In this document: positions 52,355 to 60,884 of the stretch, piece by piece
Layout: every line of letters starts with the position of its first letter
How positions within the stretch are numbered: the first letter of the stretch is position 1
From: Winogradskyella algicola
GTDB taxonomy: Bacteria; Bacteroidota; Bacteroidia; Flavobacteriales; Flavobacteriaceae
Reading direction: 5' to 3'
Assembly (NCBI RefSeq): GCF_005869935.1
Contig: NZ_SZQF01000006.1
Span: 1 to 64,000 of the forward strand
Length of the DNA: 64,000 bases
Notes under the pieces: generated by a model
What the model was told of the DNA's origin: nothing
What the model saw: the letters and a program-made list of their open reading frames with translations, nothing else
Databases searched by the model: none
Position numbers and translations under genes: made by a program

Positions 52355-54163
52355 ATGCAACAGACTTTAGACTGGATAGATTGGACGGTTTTAATTACCA
52401 CTTTGGCCATCATTGTAGGTTATGGCACATGGAAAACACGTGGTAGTAAAAATGTTCAAGATTATGTAAGAGGTGGTAATACTACAAAATGGTGGACAAT
52501 CGGTTTGTCTGTAATGGCAACACAAGCTAGTGCTATTACGTTTCTTTCTACTACGGGTCAGGCATTTTCGGACGGTATGGGATTTGTACAATTCTATTTT
52601 GGCTTGCCGATTGCTATGGTGGTTATCTGCATGGTATTTATTCCTATTTACCATCGGCTTAAAGTATACACAGCTTACGAATTTCTCGAAAATCGTTTCG
52701 ATCTAAAAACCAGAACACTGACTGCTATTTTATTCTTAGTTCAGCGTGGCTTGGCGGCAGGTATTACCATTTTTGCTCCTGCCATTATTCTTTCAGTTGT
52801 ATTAGGTTGGAATATCGTTACCCTTAACATTATCATTGGTGTTTTAGTGATTATCTATACCGTTTCTGGTGGTACTAAAGCTGTAACTGTAACACAAAAA
52901 CAGCAGATGTTTGTGATTTTCGCTGGTATGATCGCTGCACTAATAATTATCATTAATCTTATACCTAATGAAGTTTCTTTTGTTGATGCTATTGATATTG
53001 CAGGCGCTACAGGAAAGATGCAAGTACTGGATTTTTCTTTCGATTTAGAAAATCGTTATACCGTTTGGACAGGACTTATTGGTGGCACATTCTTAATGTT
53101 ATCGTATTTCGGTACCGATCAAAGTCAGGTGCAACGCTACCTTTCTGGTAAAAGCATAAAAGAAATGCAAATGGGCTTACTCTTCAACGGACTACTAAAA
53201 GTACCTATGCAGTTCTTTATTCTTCTGGTTGGTGTTATGGTATTTGTGTTTTATCAGTTTAACCCTTCACCATTAAATTTTATTGACAAGTCTACGGAAA
53301 CAGTTTTAGCTTCAGAATACGGAAATGAATATAGAGCACTCCAAGATAAACAAGCAGAATTATTTGACATGAAGCAACGCCTTAGTTTAGCTTATGCAAA
53401 GAACGAAAACCCTGAGTTAAAACAACAACTTTTTCAAATAGATAGTATTGAAAAAACATATCGTCATAATTCTAAAGTTCTTATTAAAAAAGCCATTGAT
53501 CCTGAATATGCAAGTAAATATGACGCTCTAAAAAAAGAAGTATACGAAAATACTTTTGGTTTAATTAAGAAGGGCACCTACAATGAAAAAATTGAAGAAC
53601 TAAACGAATTATCAAAGGAGGCTGCCAAAGACACACAGACCAATGACAGAGATTACATGTTTATTCGGTTTATTCTAAATCATTTACCAACAGGTTTAAT
53701 CGGTTTATTATTGGCAGTAATCCTTTCTGCAGCGATGTCATCTACGGCATCAGAAATTAATGCTTTGGCTACGATTACATCTATAGATCTTTACGGTAGA
53801 AATCTGAAGGAAGATAAAGGTGAAACGCATATGGTAAATATGACTAAGTGGTTTACCTTAGGCTGGGGAATTGTTGCGATAATTATTGCCTGTTTTGCGG
53901 ATTTGGCAGAAAACTTAATTCAACTTGTAAACATTATTGGCTCTATATTTTATGGTAACGTGCTCGGCATTTTTTTACTAGCCTTTTTCTTTAAACGTAT
54001 AAAAGGGAATAGCGTCTTTACAGCCGCTTTAATTACGCAGGCTATAGTTATCATTGGCTGGGCTTTTGATTGGATGCCTTATTTATGGCTAAATCTTTTT
54101 GGTTGTGTTGTTGTAATAGTTATTGCTAATTTATTTCAAAGTTTTACTAAGAAAGTAGTTTAA
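52355..54163 (+). CDS. Sodium:solute symporter (SSS family)
   Basis: The 602-aa protein has about 13 helices with SSS features: KNVQDYVRGGNTTKWWTIGLSVMATQASAITFLS near the start (residues about 31-64) and LLAVILSAAMSSTASEINALATI in the later part, the usual sodium-site region. An extra polar insert (about 325-425) with long helices separates the halves; this is longer than in simple sugar symporters. It imports a solute, perhaps an amino sugar or sialic-type sugar given the PIG-L neighbour. A terminator follows. Confidence 0.9.
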   Translation: MQQTLDWIDWTVLITTLAIIVGYGTWKTRGSKNVQDYVRGGNTTKWWTIGLSVMATQASAITFLSTTGQAFSDGMGFVQFYFGLPIAMVVICMVFIPIYHRLKVYTAYEFLENRFDLKTRTLTAILFLVQRGLAAGITIFAPAIILSVVLGWNIVTLNIIIGVLVIIYTVSGGTKAVTVTQKQQMFVIFAGMIAALIIIINLIPNEVSFVDAIDIAGATGKMQVLDFSFDLENRYTVWTGLIGGTFLMLSYFGTDQSQVQRYLSGKSIKEMQMGLLFNGLLKVPMQFFILLVGVMVFVFYQFNPSPLNFIDKSTETVLASEYGNEYRALQDKQAELFDMKQRLSLAYAKNENPELKQQLFQIDSIEKTYRHNSKVLIKKAIDPEYASKYDALKKEVYENTFGLIKKGTYNEKIEELNELSKEAAKDTQTNDRDYMFIRFILNHLPTGLIGLLLAVILSAAMSSTASEINALATITSIDLYGRNLKEDKGETHMVNMTKWFTLGWGIVAIIIACFADLAENLIQLVNIIGSIFYGNVLGIFLLAFFFKRIKGNSVFTAALITQAIVIIGWAFDWMPYLWLNLFGCVVVIVIANLFQSFTKKVV

Positions 54164-54175
54164 GTTAAAAATAAA

Positions 54176-54204
54176 AAAAGCACAATCGAAATGATTGCGC
54201 TTTT
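54176..54204. terminator. Bidirectional terminator, symporter / DUF2911
   Basis: AAAAGC-CAATC pairs with GATTG-GCTTTT around loop GAAAT, with one A-C mismatch, flanked by A-run on the left and T-run on the right. It separates the convergent symporter and DUF2911 genes. Confidence 0.75.
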
Positions 54205-54229
54205 ATTTAAATTGGGTATAAAATGTTAA

Positions 54230-55078
54230 TTACATCTCTCCCCATTCTTTTAAAGAATCTTGATTCATTTTAATATAATCGGCATTTCCTGCTGCCTTTG
54301 CACCTTCAAGGGATTTCTTTGCAGCTTCTATGGCTCCTTTTTTGTCACCATTTGCTGCATGTATTAGAGATTGTTGTCTTAAATACCAGAAACGTGGTTC
54401 TTTTTCTGTCATTTTTACAGCTTTGTCAATCCATTTCATTGCTTGGTCTAAGTCTTTACCTTCAGATAAATTATAGACAGCTGCGGAGTAATAATCACCA
54501 GCTGAAGGACCAGACATTACATTTTTAATAGATCTTGACACCTTCTCTTCAGTTGGAACTTTAAAAGTAACGGCAGCATAAGTGTTTTCCCAAACGAAAC
54601 CAATACTTGCAGAATTATTAGTTAAATCATCAAATCCTATAGTCCAAGTCTCAACATCCATTGGCATTTCATAAACTTTTACAGAAGCTTTTGCAGCAAC
54701 TTTAGAATCATCCCATTTAGCTGGTGTTCCCCAATTATTTGTGTCTGAATAAAAAATAACTTCCCAAGAATCCTTATTAGGAGTGATAAATATAGCATAA
54801 GAACCTGCTTTAAGTTTACCACTTTCTAAAGAAACATCATCACTAAAAGTAACGATAGTGTTTTTATTGGCACCTGCACGCCACATTTCCCCATAAGGCA
54901 CAAGATCGCCAAATATTTTTCTTCCTTTCATACTCGGACGAGAGTATTCCAAAGTTACGTCTGTCAAACCAACCTTCTGCTCTATTTTAGTAAAAGGACT
55001 TGGCTGTGGTGTTTCCACCTGTGCATTCACAGAGAACATTAAGGTCAATGCAAATGTTAATAGTACTAGTTTTTTCAT
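54230..55078 (-). CDS. DUF2911 domain protein
   Basis: The 282-aa protein has a signal peptide (about 1-19, ending VNAQ), a DUF2911 domain (QKVGLTDVTLEYSRPSMKGRKIFG, then GEMWRAGANKNTIVTFSDDV, residues about 33-180) and a C-terminal tetratricopeptide-like helical part (about 190-282). DUF2911 proteins are abundant in Bacteroidota; function is unknown. The TPR-like end suggests binding to another protein. It stands alone between two convergent or divergent units. Confidence 0.8.
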   Translation of the reverse strand: MKKLVLLTFALTLMFSVNAQVETPQPSPFTKIEQKVGLTDVTLEYSRPSMKGRKIFGDLVPYGEMWRAGANKNTIVTFSDDVSLESGKLKAGSYAIFITPNKDSWEVIFYSDTNNWGTPAKWDDSKVAAKASVKVYEMPMDVETWTIGFDDLTNNSASIGFVWENTYAAVTFKVPTEEKVSRSIKNVMSGPSAGDYYSAAVYNLSEGKDLDQAMKWIDKAVKMTEKEPRFWYLRQQSLIHAANGDKKGAIEAAKKSLEGAKAAGNADYIKMNQDSLKEWGEM

Positions 55079-55200
55079 GTTGATAAGTGTTGTTTTAAAA
55101 TAATGTTAAAATTACAACTAAAGACAACTTAGGAATGTTAATGAATACCTAAAAATAAAAATTAACACTGAATTTACTTTTCATTTATTCTTTTATCGTA

Positions 55201-55212
55201 ATATTGCAATAT
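55201..55212. promoter_or_regulatory. Palindromic ArsR operator candidate
   Basis: ATATTGCAATAT is a perfect 12-bp palindrome, 18 bases before the arsR start. Small AT-rich palindromes of this kind are where ArsR/SmtB repressors bind their own promoters, so it probably lets arsenite-bound ArsR leave and open the operon. No typical -7 element is nearby. Confidence 0.55.
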
Positions 55213-55229
55213 AATAATTAAACCAAATT

Positions 55230-55559
55230 ATGGGACTTACTAAATCTGAGATTTTCACGAATGAGCAAAACCAAATTGCCTCATTAGCAAAAGCGTTTGC
55301 ACATCCTGCAAGAGTTGCAATTTTACAACACATAATCAACTCTAATACTTGTATCTGTGGTGACTTAGTAGACGAAATTGGTTTGGCACAAGCAACAATT
55401 TCTCAACATCTCAGAGAATTAAAAAATATAGGGTTGATAAAGGGAAATATTGAAGGCACCAGTGTTTGCTATTGCATAGATGAGAATAATTGGACTGAGG
55501 CAAAACATATTATTTCTCAATTTTTGGATTATGAATCTAAAAATACCAACTGTTGTTAA
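55230..55559 (+). CDS. arsR: ArsR family arsenic-responsive repressor
   Basis: The 109-aa winged-helix protein has the ArsR fold (FAHPARVAILQHII, QATISQHLRELKNIGLI). The pair Cys41-x-Cys43 (NTCICGDLV) in the helix before the recognition helix is the classical arsenite site; further cysteines at 80, 82, 108 and 109 may help. Without arsenite it should repress the following three genes. It is the first gene of a four-gene arsenic operon with short gaps. Confidence 0.93.
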   Translation: MGLTKSEIFTNEQNQIASLAKAFAHPARVAILQHIINSNTCICGDLVDEIGLAQATISQHLRELKNIGLIKGNIEGTSVCYCIDENNWTEAKHIISQFLDYESKNTNCC

Positions 55560-55596
55560 ACCATATTGATTTTATATCAATACAAAACATATAATT

Positions 55597-56487
55597 ATGA
55601 AAACCGAACAAGAACTTAAAGACATCGTAAAAGAACGATATGCTAAAATTGCTGAACAAGGCAAAGCTGAAAATGCTTCATCTTGTTGTGGAGCTACTAC
55701 TCCATCCAACAAAGTTTATAACATAATGATGGACGATTACTCTGAAACCAAAGGTTATGTAAGTGATGCTGACTTAGGTTTGGGTTGTGGATTACCAACG
55801 CAATTCGCTTTAATAAAAAAAGGCGATACCGTTATAGATTTAGGGTCTGGTGCTGGTAACGATTGTTTTGTAGCGAGACATGAAACCGGTAGTGAAGGAA
55901 AAGTTATTGGTATTGACTTCACACCTATTATGATACAAAAAGCACGAATCAATGCTGAAAAACTTGGTTACAACAATGTTGAATTTAGAGAAGGAGATAT
56001 AGACAATATGCCTGTAAGCGACAATGTTGCTGATGTTATCGTAAGTAATTGTGTACTTAATCTAGTGCCTAACAAACAAAAAGTTATCAGTGAAATTTTC
56101 AGAGTATTAAAACCAGGAGGTCATTTTAGTATTTCTGATATTGTTTTAGTTGGTGATTTGCCAAAAGCCCTAAAAGAAGATGCAGAAATGTATGCTGGAT
56201 GCGTGGCTGGAGCTATACAAAAGGAGGAGTATCTTAAACATATTTCTGATCAAGGTTTTGTTAATATTACTATTCAAAAAGAAAAGCCCATCTCTATTCC
56301 AGATGATATCTTAAGTAAATATTTGAATAAAGAATCGATCGAACAGTTTAATTCTGAAGATGTTGGTATTTTCAGTATTACAGTATATGCTGAAAAGCCT
56401 AGCAAAAAGGAAAAGAAACCAAAACTTCAATTAGCAGACATTACTACTGATGAGCCATGTTGCTCACCAGATGGCAACTGTTGTTAA
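55597..56487 (+). CDS. arsM: Arsenite methyltransferase
   Basis: The 296-aa SAM-dependent enzyme methylates As(III) to volatile or exported methylarsenicals. The SAM motif is DLGSGAGND near 81-89. Cysteines expected for arsenic are present: Cys30-Cys31 (SSCCGA), Cys64 (GLGCGLPTQ) and one in MYAGCVAGAI. The family's YSETKGYVSDADLGLG leader is intact. The C-terminus adds a short Cys-rich tail CCSPDGNCC, which may bind arsenic or metals. Position after arsR and before the reductase and exporter fits arsenic detoxification. Confidence 0.95.
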   Translation: MKTEQELKDIVKERYAKIAEQGKAENASSCCGATTPSNKVYNIMMDDYSETKGYVSDADLGLGCGLPTQFALIKKGDTVIDLGSGAGNDCFVARHETGSEGKVIGIDFTPIMIQKARINAEKLGYNNVEFREGDIDNMPVSDNVADVIVSNCVLNLVPNKQKVISEIFRVLKPGGHFSISDIVLVGDLPKALKEDAEMYAGCVAGAIQKEEYLKHISDQGFVNITIQKEKPISIPDDILSKYLNKESIEQFNSEDVGIFSITVYAEKPSKKEKKPKLQLADITTDEPCCSPDGNCC

Positions 56488-56511
56488 ATTATATAAAATC
56501 ACTAACCTAAG

Positions 56512-57126
56512 ATGATATTTTCAAAATTATCGGAAAAAATAGATGGTCTTGATACATCTATAATTTCTAAAGAAAGGAAAGCCATTTTACAGCCTTTAAT
56601 AGATTTTATTCAATCTAAAGTTGATGCAAAGCAGATGATTAATCTCAATTTCATATGCACTCACAATTCAAGAAGAAGTCACCTATCACAAGCTTGGGCG
56701 CAAGTCTTGGGTACGTATTATGGTATTGATAATCTGTTTTGCTATTCCGCAGGTACAGAGGCAACTGCTTTATTTCCGGTAGCAGCAGAAACACTTTCTA
56801 ACGCTGGATTTAACGTAGAACCATTATCTGAGAGCCAGAATCCTGTGTACAGTTTAAAATATGCTGAAAACACACATCCTATCATCGGATTTTCAAAAAC
56901 CATTGCGTCGGAATTTAATCCTAAAAGTGGTTTTGCCGCCATAATGACCTGCTCTTCGGCAGATCAAGGTTGTCCTTTTATTGCTGGTGCAGAAAAGCGT
57001 ATTCCAATTACTTACGAAGATCCAAAAGTAGCTGATGGCACTCCGCAACAAATAGAAAAATACGAAGAGCGTAGTACTCAAATTGCTACTGAAATGAAAT
57101 TTATTTTTTCTCAGATAAAGCACTAA
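56512..57126 (+). CDS. arsC: Arsenate reductase-like LMW phosphatase
   Basis: The 204-aa protein has the low-molecular-weight tyrosine phosphatase P-loop CTHNSRR (Cys49 to Arg55, CX5R), as in thioredoxin-type ArsC proteins that reduce arsenate to arsenite. A later MTCSSADQGCPF supplies candidate shuttle cysteines, and EDPKVADGTP holds the usual Asp-Pro. A helical N-terminal extension of about 42 residues precedes the core. The operon position between arsM and acr3 supports arsenate reduction. Protein tyrosine phosphatase activity is the alternative. Confidence 0.88.
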   Translation: MIFSKLSEKIDGLDTSIISKERKAILQPLIDFIQSKVDAKQMINLNFICTHNSRRSHLSQAWAQVLGTYYGIDNLFCYSAGTEATALFPVAAETLSNAGFNVEPLSESQNPVYSLKYAENTHPIIGFSKTIASEFNPKSGFAAIMTCSSADQGCPFIAGAEKRIPITYEDPKVADGTPQQIEKYEERSTQIATEMKFIFSQIKH

Positions 57127-57132
57127 TCAAAA

Positions 57133-58176
57133 ATGAAAAAGAAACTCAGTTTTTTAGATAGCTACCTTACATTATGGATATTTTTAGCTATGATTTTGGG
57201 AGTTGGGATAGGTTACTTTTTTCCAAAATTTCCAAAGCTAATTAACTCTTATAGTAGTGGCACTACAAACATTCCTATTGCCGTCGGACTTATATTAATG
57301 ATGTATCCTCCACTGGCAAAAGTTAATTATAGCTTACTACCTAAGGTTTTTAAGGATGTAAAAATATTATCCATTTCATTAGTGCTCAACTGGATTATCG
57401 GCCCTGTTTTAATGTTTGTTTTGGCCATACTATTTCTACAAGACAACCCAGAATATATGGTAGGCCTTATTCTTATTGGTTTGGCACGTTGTATAGCTAT
57501 GGTATTAGTATGGAACGATTTGGCAGAAGGTAGTAGTGAGTATGGTGCTGGTTTAGTGGCATTAAATAGTATTTTTCAGGTGTTTGGTTATAGCTTTTAT
57601 GCTTATCTGTTTATCACTGTGCTACCACCCTATTTTGGTTTTGAAGGTGCCATTGTAGATATATCTATTGCCACCATTGCAGAGAGTGTTGCTATTTATT
57701 TAGGTATTCCGTTTTTAATGGGAATTTTGTCACGTGTAATCCTTGTGAAACTTAAAGGTGAAGCTTGGTATACTCAAAAATTTATTCCAACCATATCACC
57801 TTTAACACTTATTGCCTTGTTGTTTACAATTATAGTAATGTTTTCTTTAAAGGGTGAGTTAATTGTTGAAATCCCAGGAGATGTATTAATCATAGCCATA
57901 CCGTTGTTAATCTACTTTACCGTAATGTTTCTTATTGGCTTTTTTGTAAGTAAAGCAATGGGAGCACCTTACGATAAAAATGCAGCAATCGCATTTACAG
58001 CAGCTGGCAACAATTTTGAATTAGCAATAGCAGTCGCCATTGCAGTCTTTGGTCTCAACTCAGGCCAGGCCTTTACTGGAGTTATTGGGCCTTTAGTAGA
58101 AGTACCTGCACTAATTCTTTTGGTACGCGTCGCTTTTTGGTTGCGAAAAAAATACTATACTACATCAAGAGCATAA
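57133..58176 (+). CDS. acr3: ACR3 family arsenite efflux transporter
   Basis: The 347-aa protein has about ten membrane helices and the ACR3 conserved cysteine in [16 protein letters not shown] (Cys120), with the late [23 protein letters not shown] segment. It exports arsenite from the cytosol using the proton gradient. It begins six bases after arsC and ends the arsenic operon. Length is as expected for the bacterial ACR3 group. Confidence 0.95.
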   Translation: MKKKLSFLDSYLTLWIFLAMILGVGIGYFFPKFPKLINSYSSGTTNIPIAVGLILMMYPPLAKVNYSLLPKVFKDVKILSISLVLNWIIGPVLMFVLAILFLQDNPEYMVGLILIGLARCIAMVLVWNDLAEGSSEYGAGLVALNSIFQVFGYSFYAYLFITVLPPYFGFEGAIVDISIATIAESVAIYLGIPFLMGILSRVILVKLKGEAWYTQKFIPTISPLTLIALLFTIIVMFSLKGELIVEIPGDVLIIAIPLLIYFTVMFLIGFFVSKAMGAPYDKNAAIAFTAAGNNFELAIAVAIAVFGLNSGQAFTGVIGPLVEVPALILLVRVAFWLRKKYYTTSRA

Positions 58177-58213
58177 GCCTAAAAAACTGCTTGCTCTATC
58201 TTAGGAGTTAAAT

Positions 58214-58245
58214 TTTGTTTAACTTTTAATTTATATCATTAAACA
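58214..58245. promoter_or_regulatory. Inverted repeat operator ahead of cryptochrome operon
   Basis: TGTTTAA (58216-58222) and TTAAACA (58239-58245) are perfect complements with 16 bases between. The leading TTTGTTTAACTTT (58214-58226) is identical to 33326-33338 ahead of proteorhodopsin, and ATTAAACA follows at the same distance. It is in the only promoter region of the TetR-to-cryptochrome operon. Confidence 0.6.
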
Positions 58246-58259
58246 TTTTGTATCTTTAC

Positions 58260-58278
58260 ATTGTAAATTAACTACAAT
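58260..58278. promoter_or_regulatory. Palindrome at TetR gene start
   Basis: ATTGTA (58260-58265) and TACAAT (58273-58278) form an inverted repeat that overlaps the start codon. Just upstream is TATCTTTA (58251-58258), one base off TAnnTTTG. This is a good place for self-repression by the TetR-type protein. Confidence 0.45.
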
Positions 58279-58933
58279 GGCAAAGAAAAAAAATATAAAG
58301 CAAGCAGACCTCATTTCTTTTTACATGGATTATGTCCTTACGCACAACCAACAGCCTAAATCGGTATATGTGTTTGCTAAGGATAATAACTTTGAAGAAC
58401 AACAATTTTATCAGTTCTTTTCGTCATTTGATGTTTTAGAACAGTCTATTTTTAAAATATTCTTTGATAATGCGATTACCGTTTTAGAGAAAAGCGATGA
58501 TTACGCCTCTTTTGATGCACGCAATAAACTTTTAAGTTTTTATTTCACATTTTTTGAAATTCTAACAGCAAATAGAAGTTATGTCGCTTATGCTTTGGGT
58601 GAACACAAAAATTCATTAAAAACACTCCGCACTTTAGCTCCTTTAAAACAACGTTTTACCAATTATATTGAATTACTAGATATCAAAACGATAGATTTAA
58701 AACAAGAACAATTAACCAAACTACAGCAACGTAGCATAAAAGAATCAGCATGGTTTCAATTACTGCTAACCATGAAATTTTGGTTAGATGACAGTTCACC
58801 TTCATTCGAAAAAACAGATGTATTTATTGAAAAATCAGTACGTGCAAGTTTTGACCTCATAGATACTACACCACTGAAAAGTTTAATTGATTTTGGGAAG
58901 TTTATTTACAAAGAAAAAATACACAGCAATTAA
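58277..58933 (+). CDS. TetR-like regulator of cryptochrome operon
   Basis: The 218-aa protein is all helical with a TetR-type N-terminal DNA-binding part (PKSVYVFAKDNNFEEQQFYQFF, residues about 26-47), poorly conserved but in the usual place, and a C-terminal ligand domain rich in aromatics. It directly abuts the kinase gene, with its stop just before that ATG, so it is the first gene of the light/DNA-repair operon. It probably senses a small molecule and controls the operon through the palindrome at its own start. Confidence 0.75.
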   Translation: MAKKKNIKQADLISFYMDYVLTHNQQPKSVYVFAKDNNFEEQQFYQFFSSFDVLEQSIFKIFFDNAITVLEKSDDYASFDARNKLLSFYFTFFEILTANRSYVAYALGEHKNSLKTLRTLAPLKQRFTNYIELLDIKTIDLKQEQLTKLQQRSIKESAWFQLLLTMKFWLDDSSPSFEKTDVFIEKSVRASFDLIDTTPLKSLIDFGKFIYKEKIHSN

Positions 58934-60244
58934 ATGAAGACAATAGATAGCATACCCATTTCAAAAATATCTCGTGCATCAAAGCTGGTGACCACAGGTG
59001 CAAAAGTTGGTGTAAACTACTTAAAATATTATGGTGATAAGATTACCAAATCTGAAGCCGAGGCCAAAGAACGGCTAAATCAAAACAATGCAGAAGATAT
59101 TTACGACAGCCTAAAACAACTGAAAGGAAGTGCTCTTAAAGTTGCACAAATGTTAAGCATGGAAAAAAGTATTTTACCACAGGCTTATGTGGAGAAATTC
59201 TCGCTGTCCCAATTTTCGGTGCCACCATTATCACCTCCATTAGTGATTAAAACATTTAAAAAATATTTTGGGAAACATCCCGACGATTTATTTGATACTT
59301 TCAATGCAACTTCAGTCAATGCTGCCAGTATTGGCCAAGTCCATATTGCAGAAAAGAATGGGAAAAAATTTGCTGTGAAAATCCAATATCCTGGAGTTGC
59401 AGAGAGTATCGCATCAGATTTAGCATTGGTTAAACCAGTGGCTATAAAGATGTTTAATATTAAAGGAAAAGATTCTGATAAGTACTTTAAAGAAGTTGAA
59501 GATAAACTTACAGAAGAAACAAATTACAATCTCGAAATAGCACAAAGCAAAGCTGTAGCAGATGCTTGTAAGCACATTCCGAATTTAAAATTTCCAGAAT
59601 ATTACGAAGATTTATCTTCTGAGCGCATTATAACCATGGATTATATGGATGGTGAGCATATTTCTGAATTTGCAAGCCACAATACAGATCAAGAAAAGGC
59701 AACTCAGTTAGGGCAAGCATTATGGGACTTTTATATGTTTCAAATTCACAACCTAAAAAAGGTGCATGCCGATCCGCATCCTGGAAATTTTTTAATTTCT
59801 AAAGACGGACAACTTATCGCTTTAGACTTCGGTTGCATGAAAACTATTCCAGAGGAATTTTACAAACCATATTTTGATCTCACAGAAAAAGATATCATCA
59901 ATCAACCTGAAAAATTTAAAGAAAAACTCTACGAATTAGAAATTCTTAGACCTGATGATTCCGAAGAAGAAATTATCTTTTTTACCGATATGTTTCATGA
60001 ATTATTAAGTCTATTTACTCAACCATTTCATTCAGAAGAATTTGACTTCTCGGATGACAATTTCTTCGGAAAAATTACCGAAATGGGACAGAAGTATACA
60101 AAGAGTACAGAATTACGCAACATGAATGGTAATCGTGGCTCTAAACATTTCATTTATATCAACCGAACCTTCTTCGGCCTTTACAATTTAATGTTTGACC
60201 TAAATGCTAAAAACATCAAAATCAATAATTTTATAAATCTTTAA
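58934..60244 (+). CDS. AarF/UbiB (ABC1) family kinase-like protein
   Basis: The 436-aa protein is an atypical kinase of the ABC1/UbiB family. Key motifs are a KxGQ-like segment ALKVAQMLSM, KKFAVKIQYPGV with the ATP-site lysine, the catalytic loop HADPHPGNFLI, and ALDFGCMK as the metal loop. Members support quinone or lipid metabolism; a role in carotenoid or isoprenoid handling is possible here. It is translated directly after the TetR gene and followed by the flavin reductase gene after one base. Confidence 0.9.
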   Translation: MKTIDSIPISKISRASKLVTTGAKVGVNYLKYYGDKITKSEAEAKERLNQNNAEDIYDSLKQLKGSALKVAQMLSMEKSILPQAYVEKFSLSQFSVPPLSPPLVIKTFKKYFGKHPDDLFDTFNATSVNAASIGQVHIAEKNGKKFAVKIQYPGVAESIASDLALVKPVAIKMFNIKGKDSDKYFKEVEDKLTEETNYNLEIAQSKAVADACKHIPNLKFPEYYEDLSSERIITMDYMDGEHISEFASHNTDQEKATQLGQALWDFYMFQIHNLKKVHADPHPGNFLISKDGQLIALDFGCMKTIPEEFYKPYFDLTEKDIINQPEKFKEKLYELEILRPDDSEEEIIFFTDMFHELLSLFTQPFHSEEFDFSDDNFFGKITEMGQKYTKSTELRNMNGNRGSKHFIYINRTFFGLYNLMFDLNAKNIKINNFINL

Positions 60245-60245
60245 T

Positions 60246-60884
60246 ATGGCGACCTTTAGTATCCAAGACATAGACAACATGCATCATTTGTACCGCATCA
60301 ACCTTATTAATAGTTGTAGTGGTTACAAGTCTGCGAATCTAATTGGCACTAAAGACAATCAAGACGTTACTAATGTTGCCGTTTTTAGTTCCATTACGCA
60401 TTTGGGTTCTAATCCTGCTTTGTTAGGTTTTTTTCTTAGACCTACAACAGTTATTCGCAATACCTACGAGAACATAAGATCTACAGGAAAATTTACCATC
60501 AATCATATTCATGAAGACATTTTAGAAGACGCACATCATACTTCAGCAAAATATGATGCTCATATTTCAGAATTTGATACCACTAAATTAGAAGAAGAAT
60601 ATAAAGACAATTTTTTTGCACCTTTTGTTAAGGGTTGTCCGATACAAATAGCCATGAGCTATGTAGAGGAATATGCAATTGAAGCCAATAATACCATACT
60701 ATTAATAGGAAAAATTGAAAACCTTTACGTGCAAGACAATTTGTTGGAAAAGGATGGCTTTATAAACTTATCTAAAGCTAAAGTAGCCACTATTAATGGT
60801 TTAGACGGTTATGCCATCCCGAATTTAAAACAACGATTAGAATACCAACGACCAAAACCAGAATTTGCAATACCTAATGACTAA
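60246..60884 (+). CDS. Flavin reductase-like FMN-binding protein
   Basis: The 212-aa protein fits the flavin-reductase-like split barrel: SCSGYKSANLIGT, SSITHLGSNPALLGFFLRP and ENIRSTGKFTINHIHED are typical FMN-contact segments. It should reduce or bind flavin. Reduced flavin is the cofactor of photolyase and cryptochrome, which fits the cry gene four genes on; this is inference. The stop overlaps the next start (TAATG). Confidence 0.88.
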   Translation: MATFSIQDIDNMHHLYRINLINSCSGYKSANLIGTKDNQDVTNVAVFSSITHLGSNPALLGFFLRPTTVIRNTYENIRSTGKFTINHIHEDILEDAHHTSAKYDAHISEFDTTKLEEEYKDNFFAPFVKGCPIQIAMSYVEEYAIEANNTILLIGKIENLYVQDNLLEKDGFINLSKAKVATINGLDGYAIPNLKQRLEYQRPKPEFAIPND

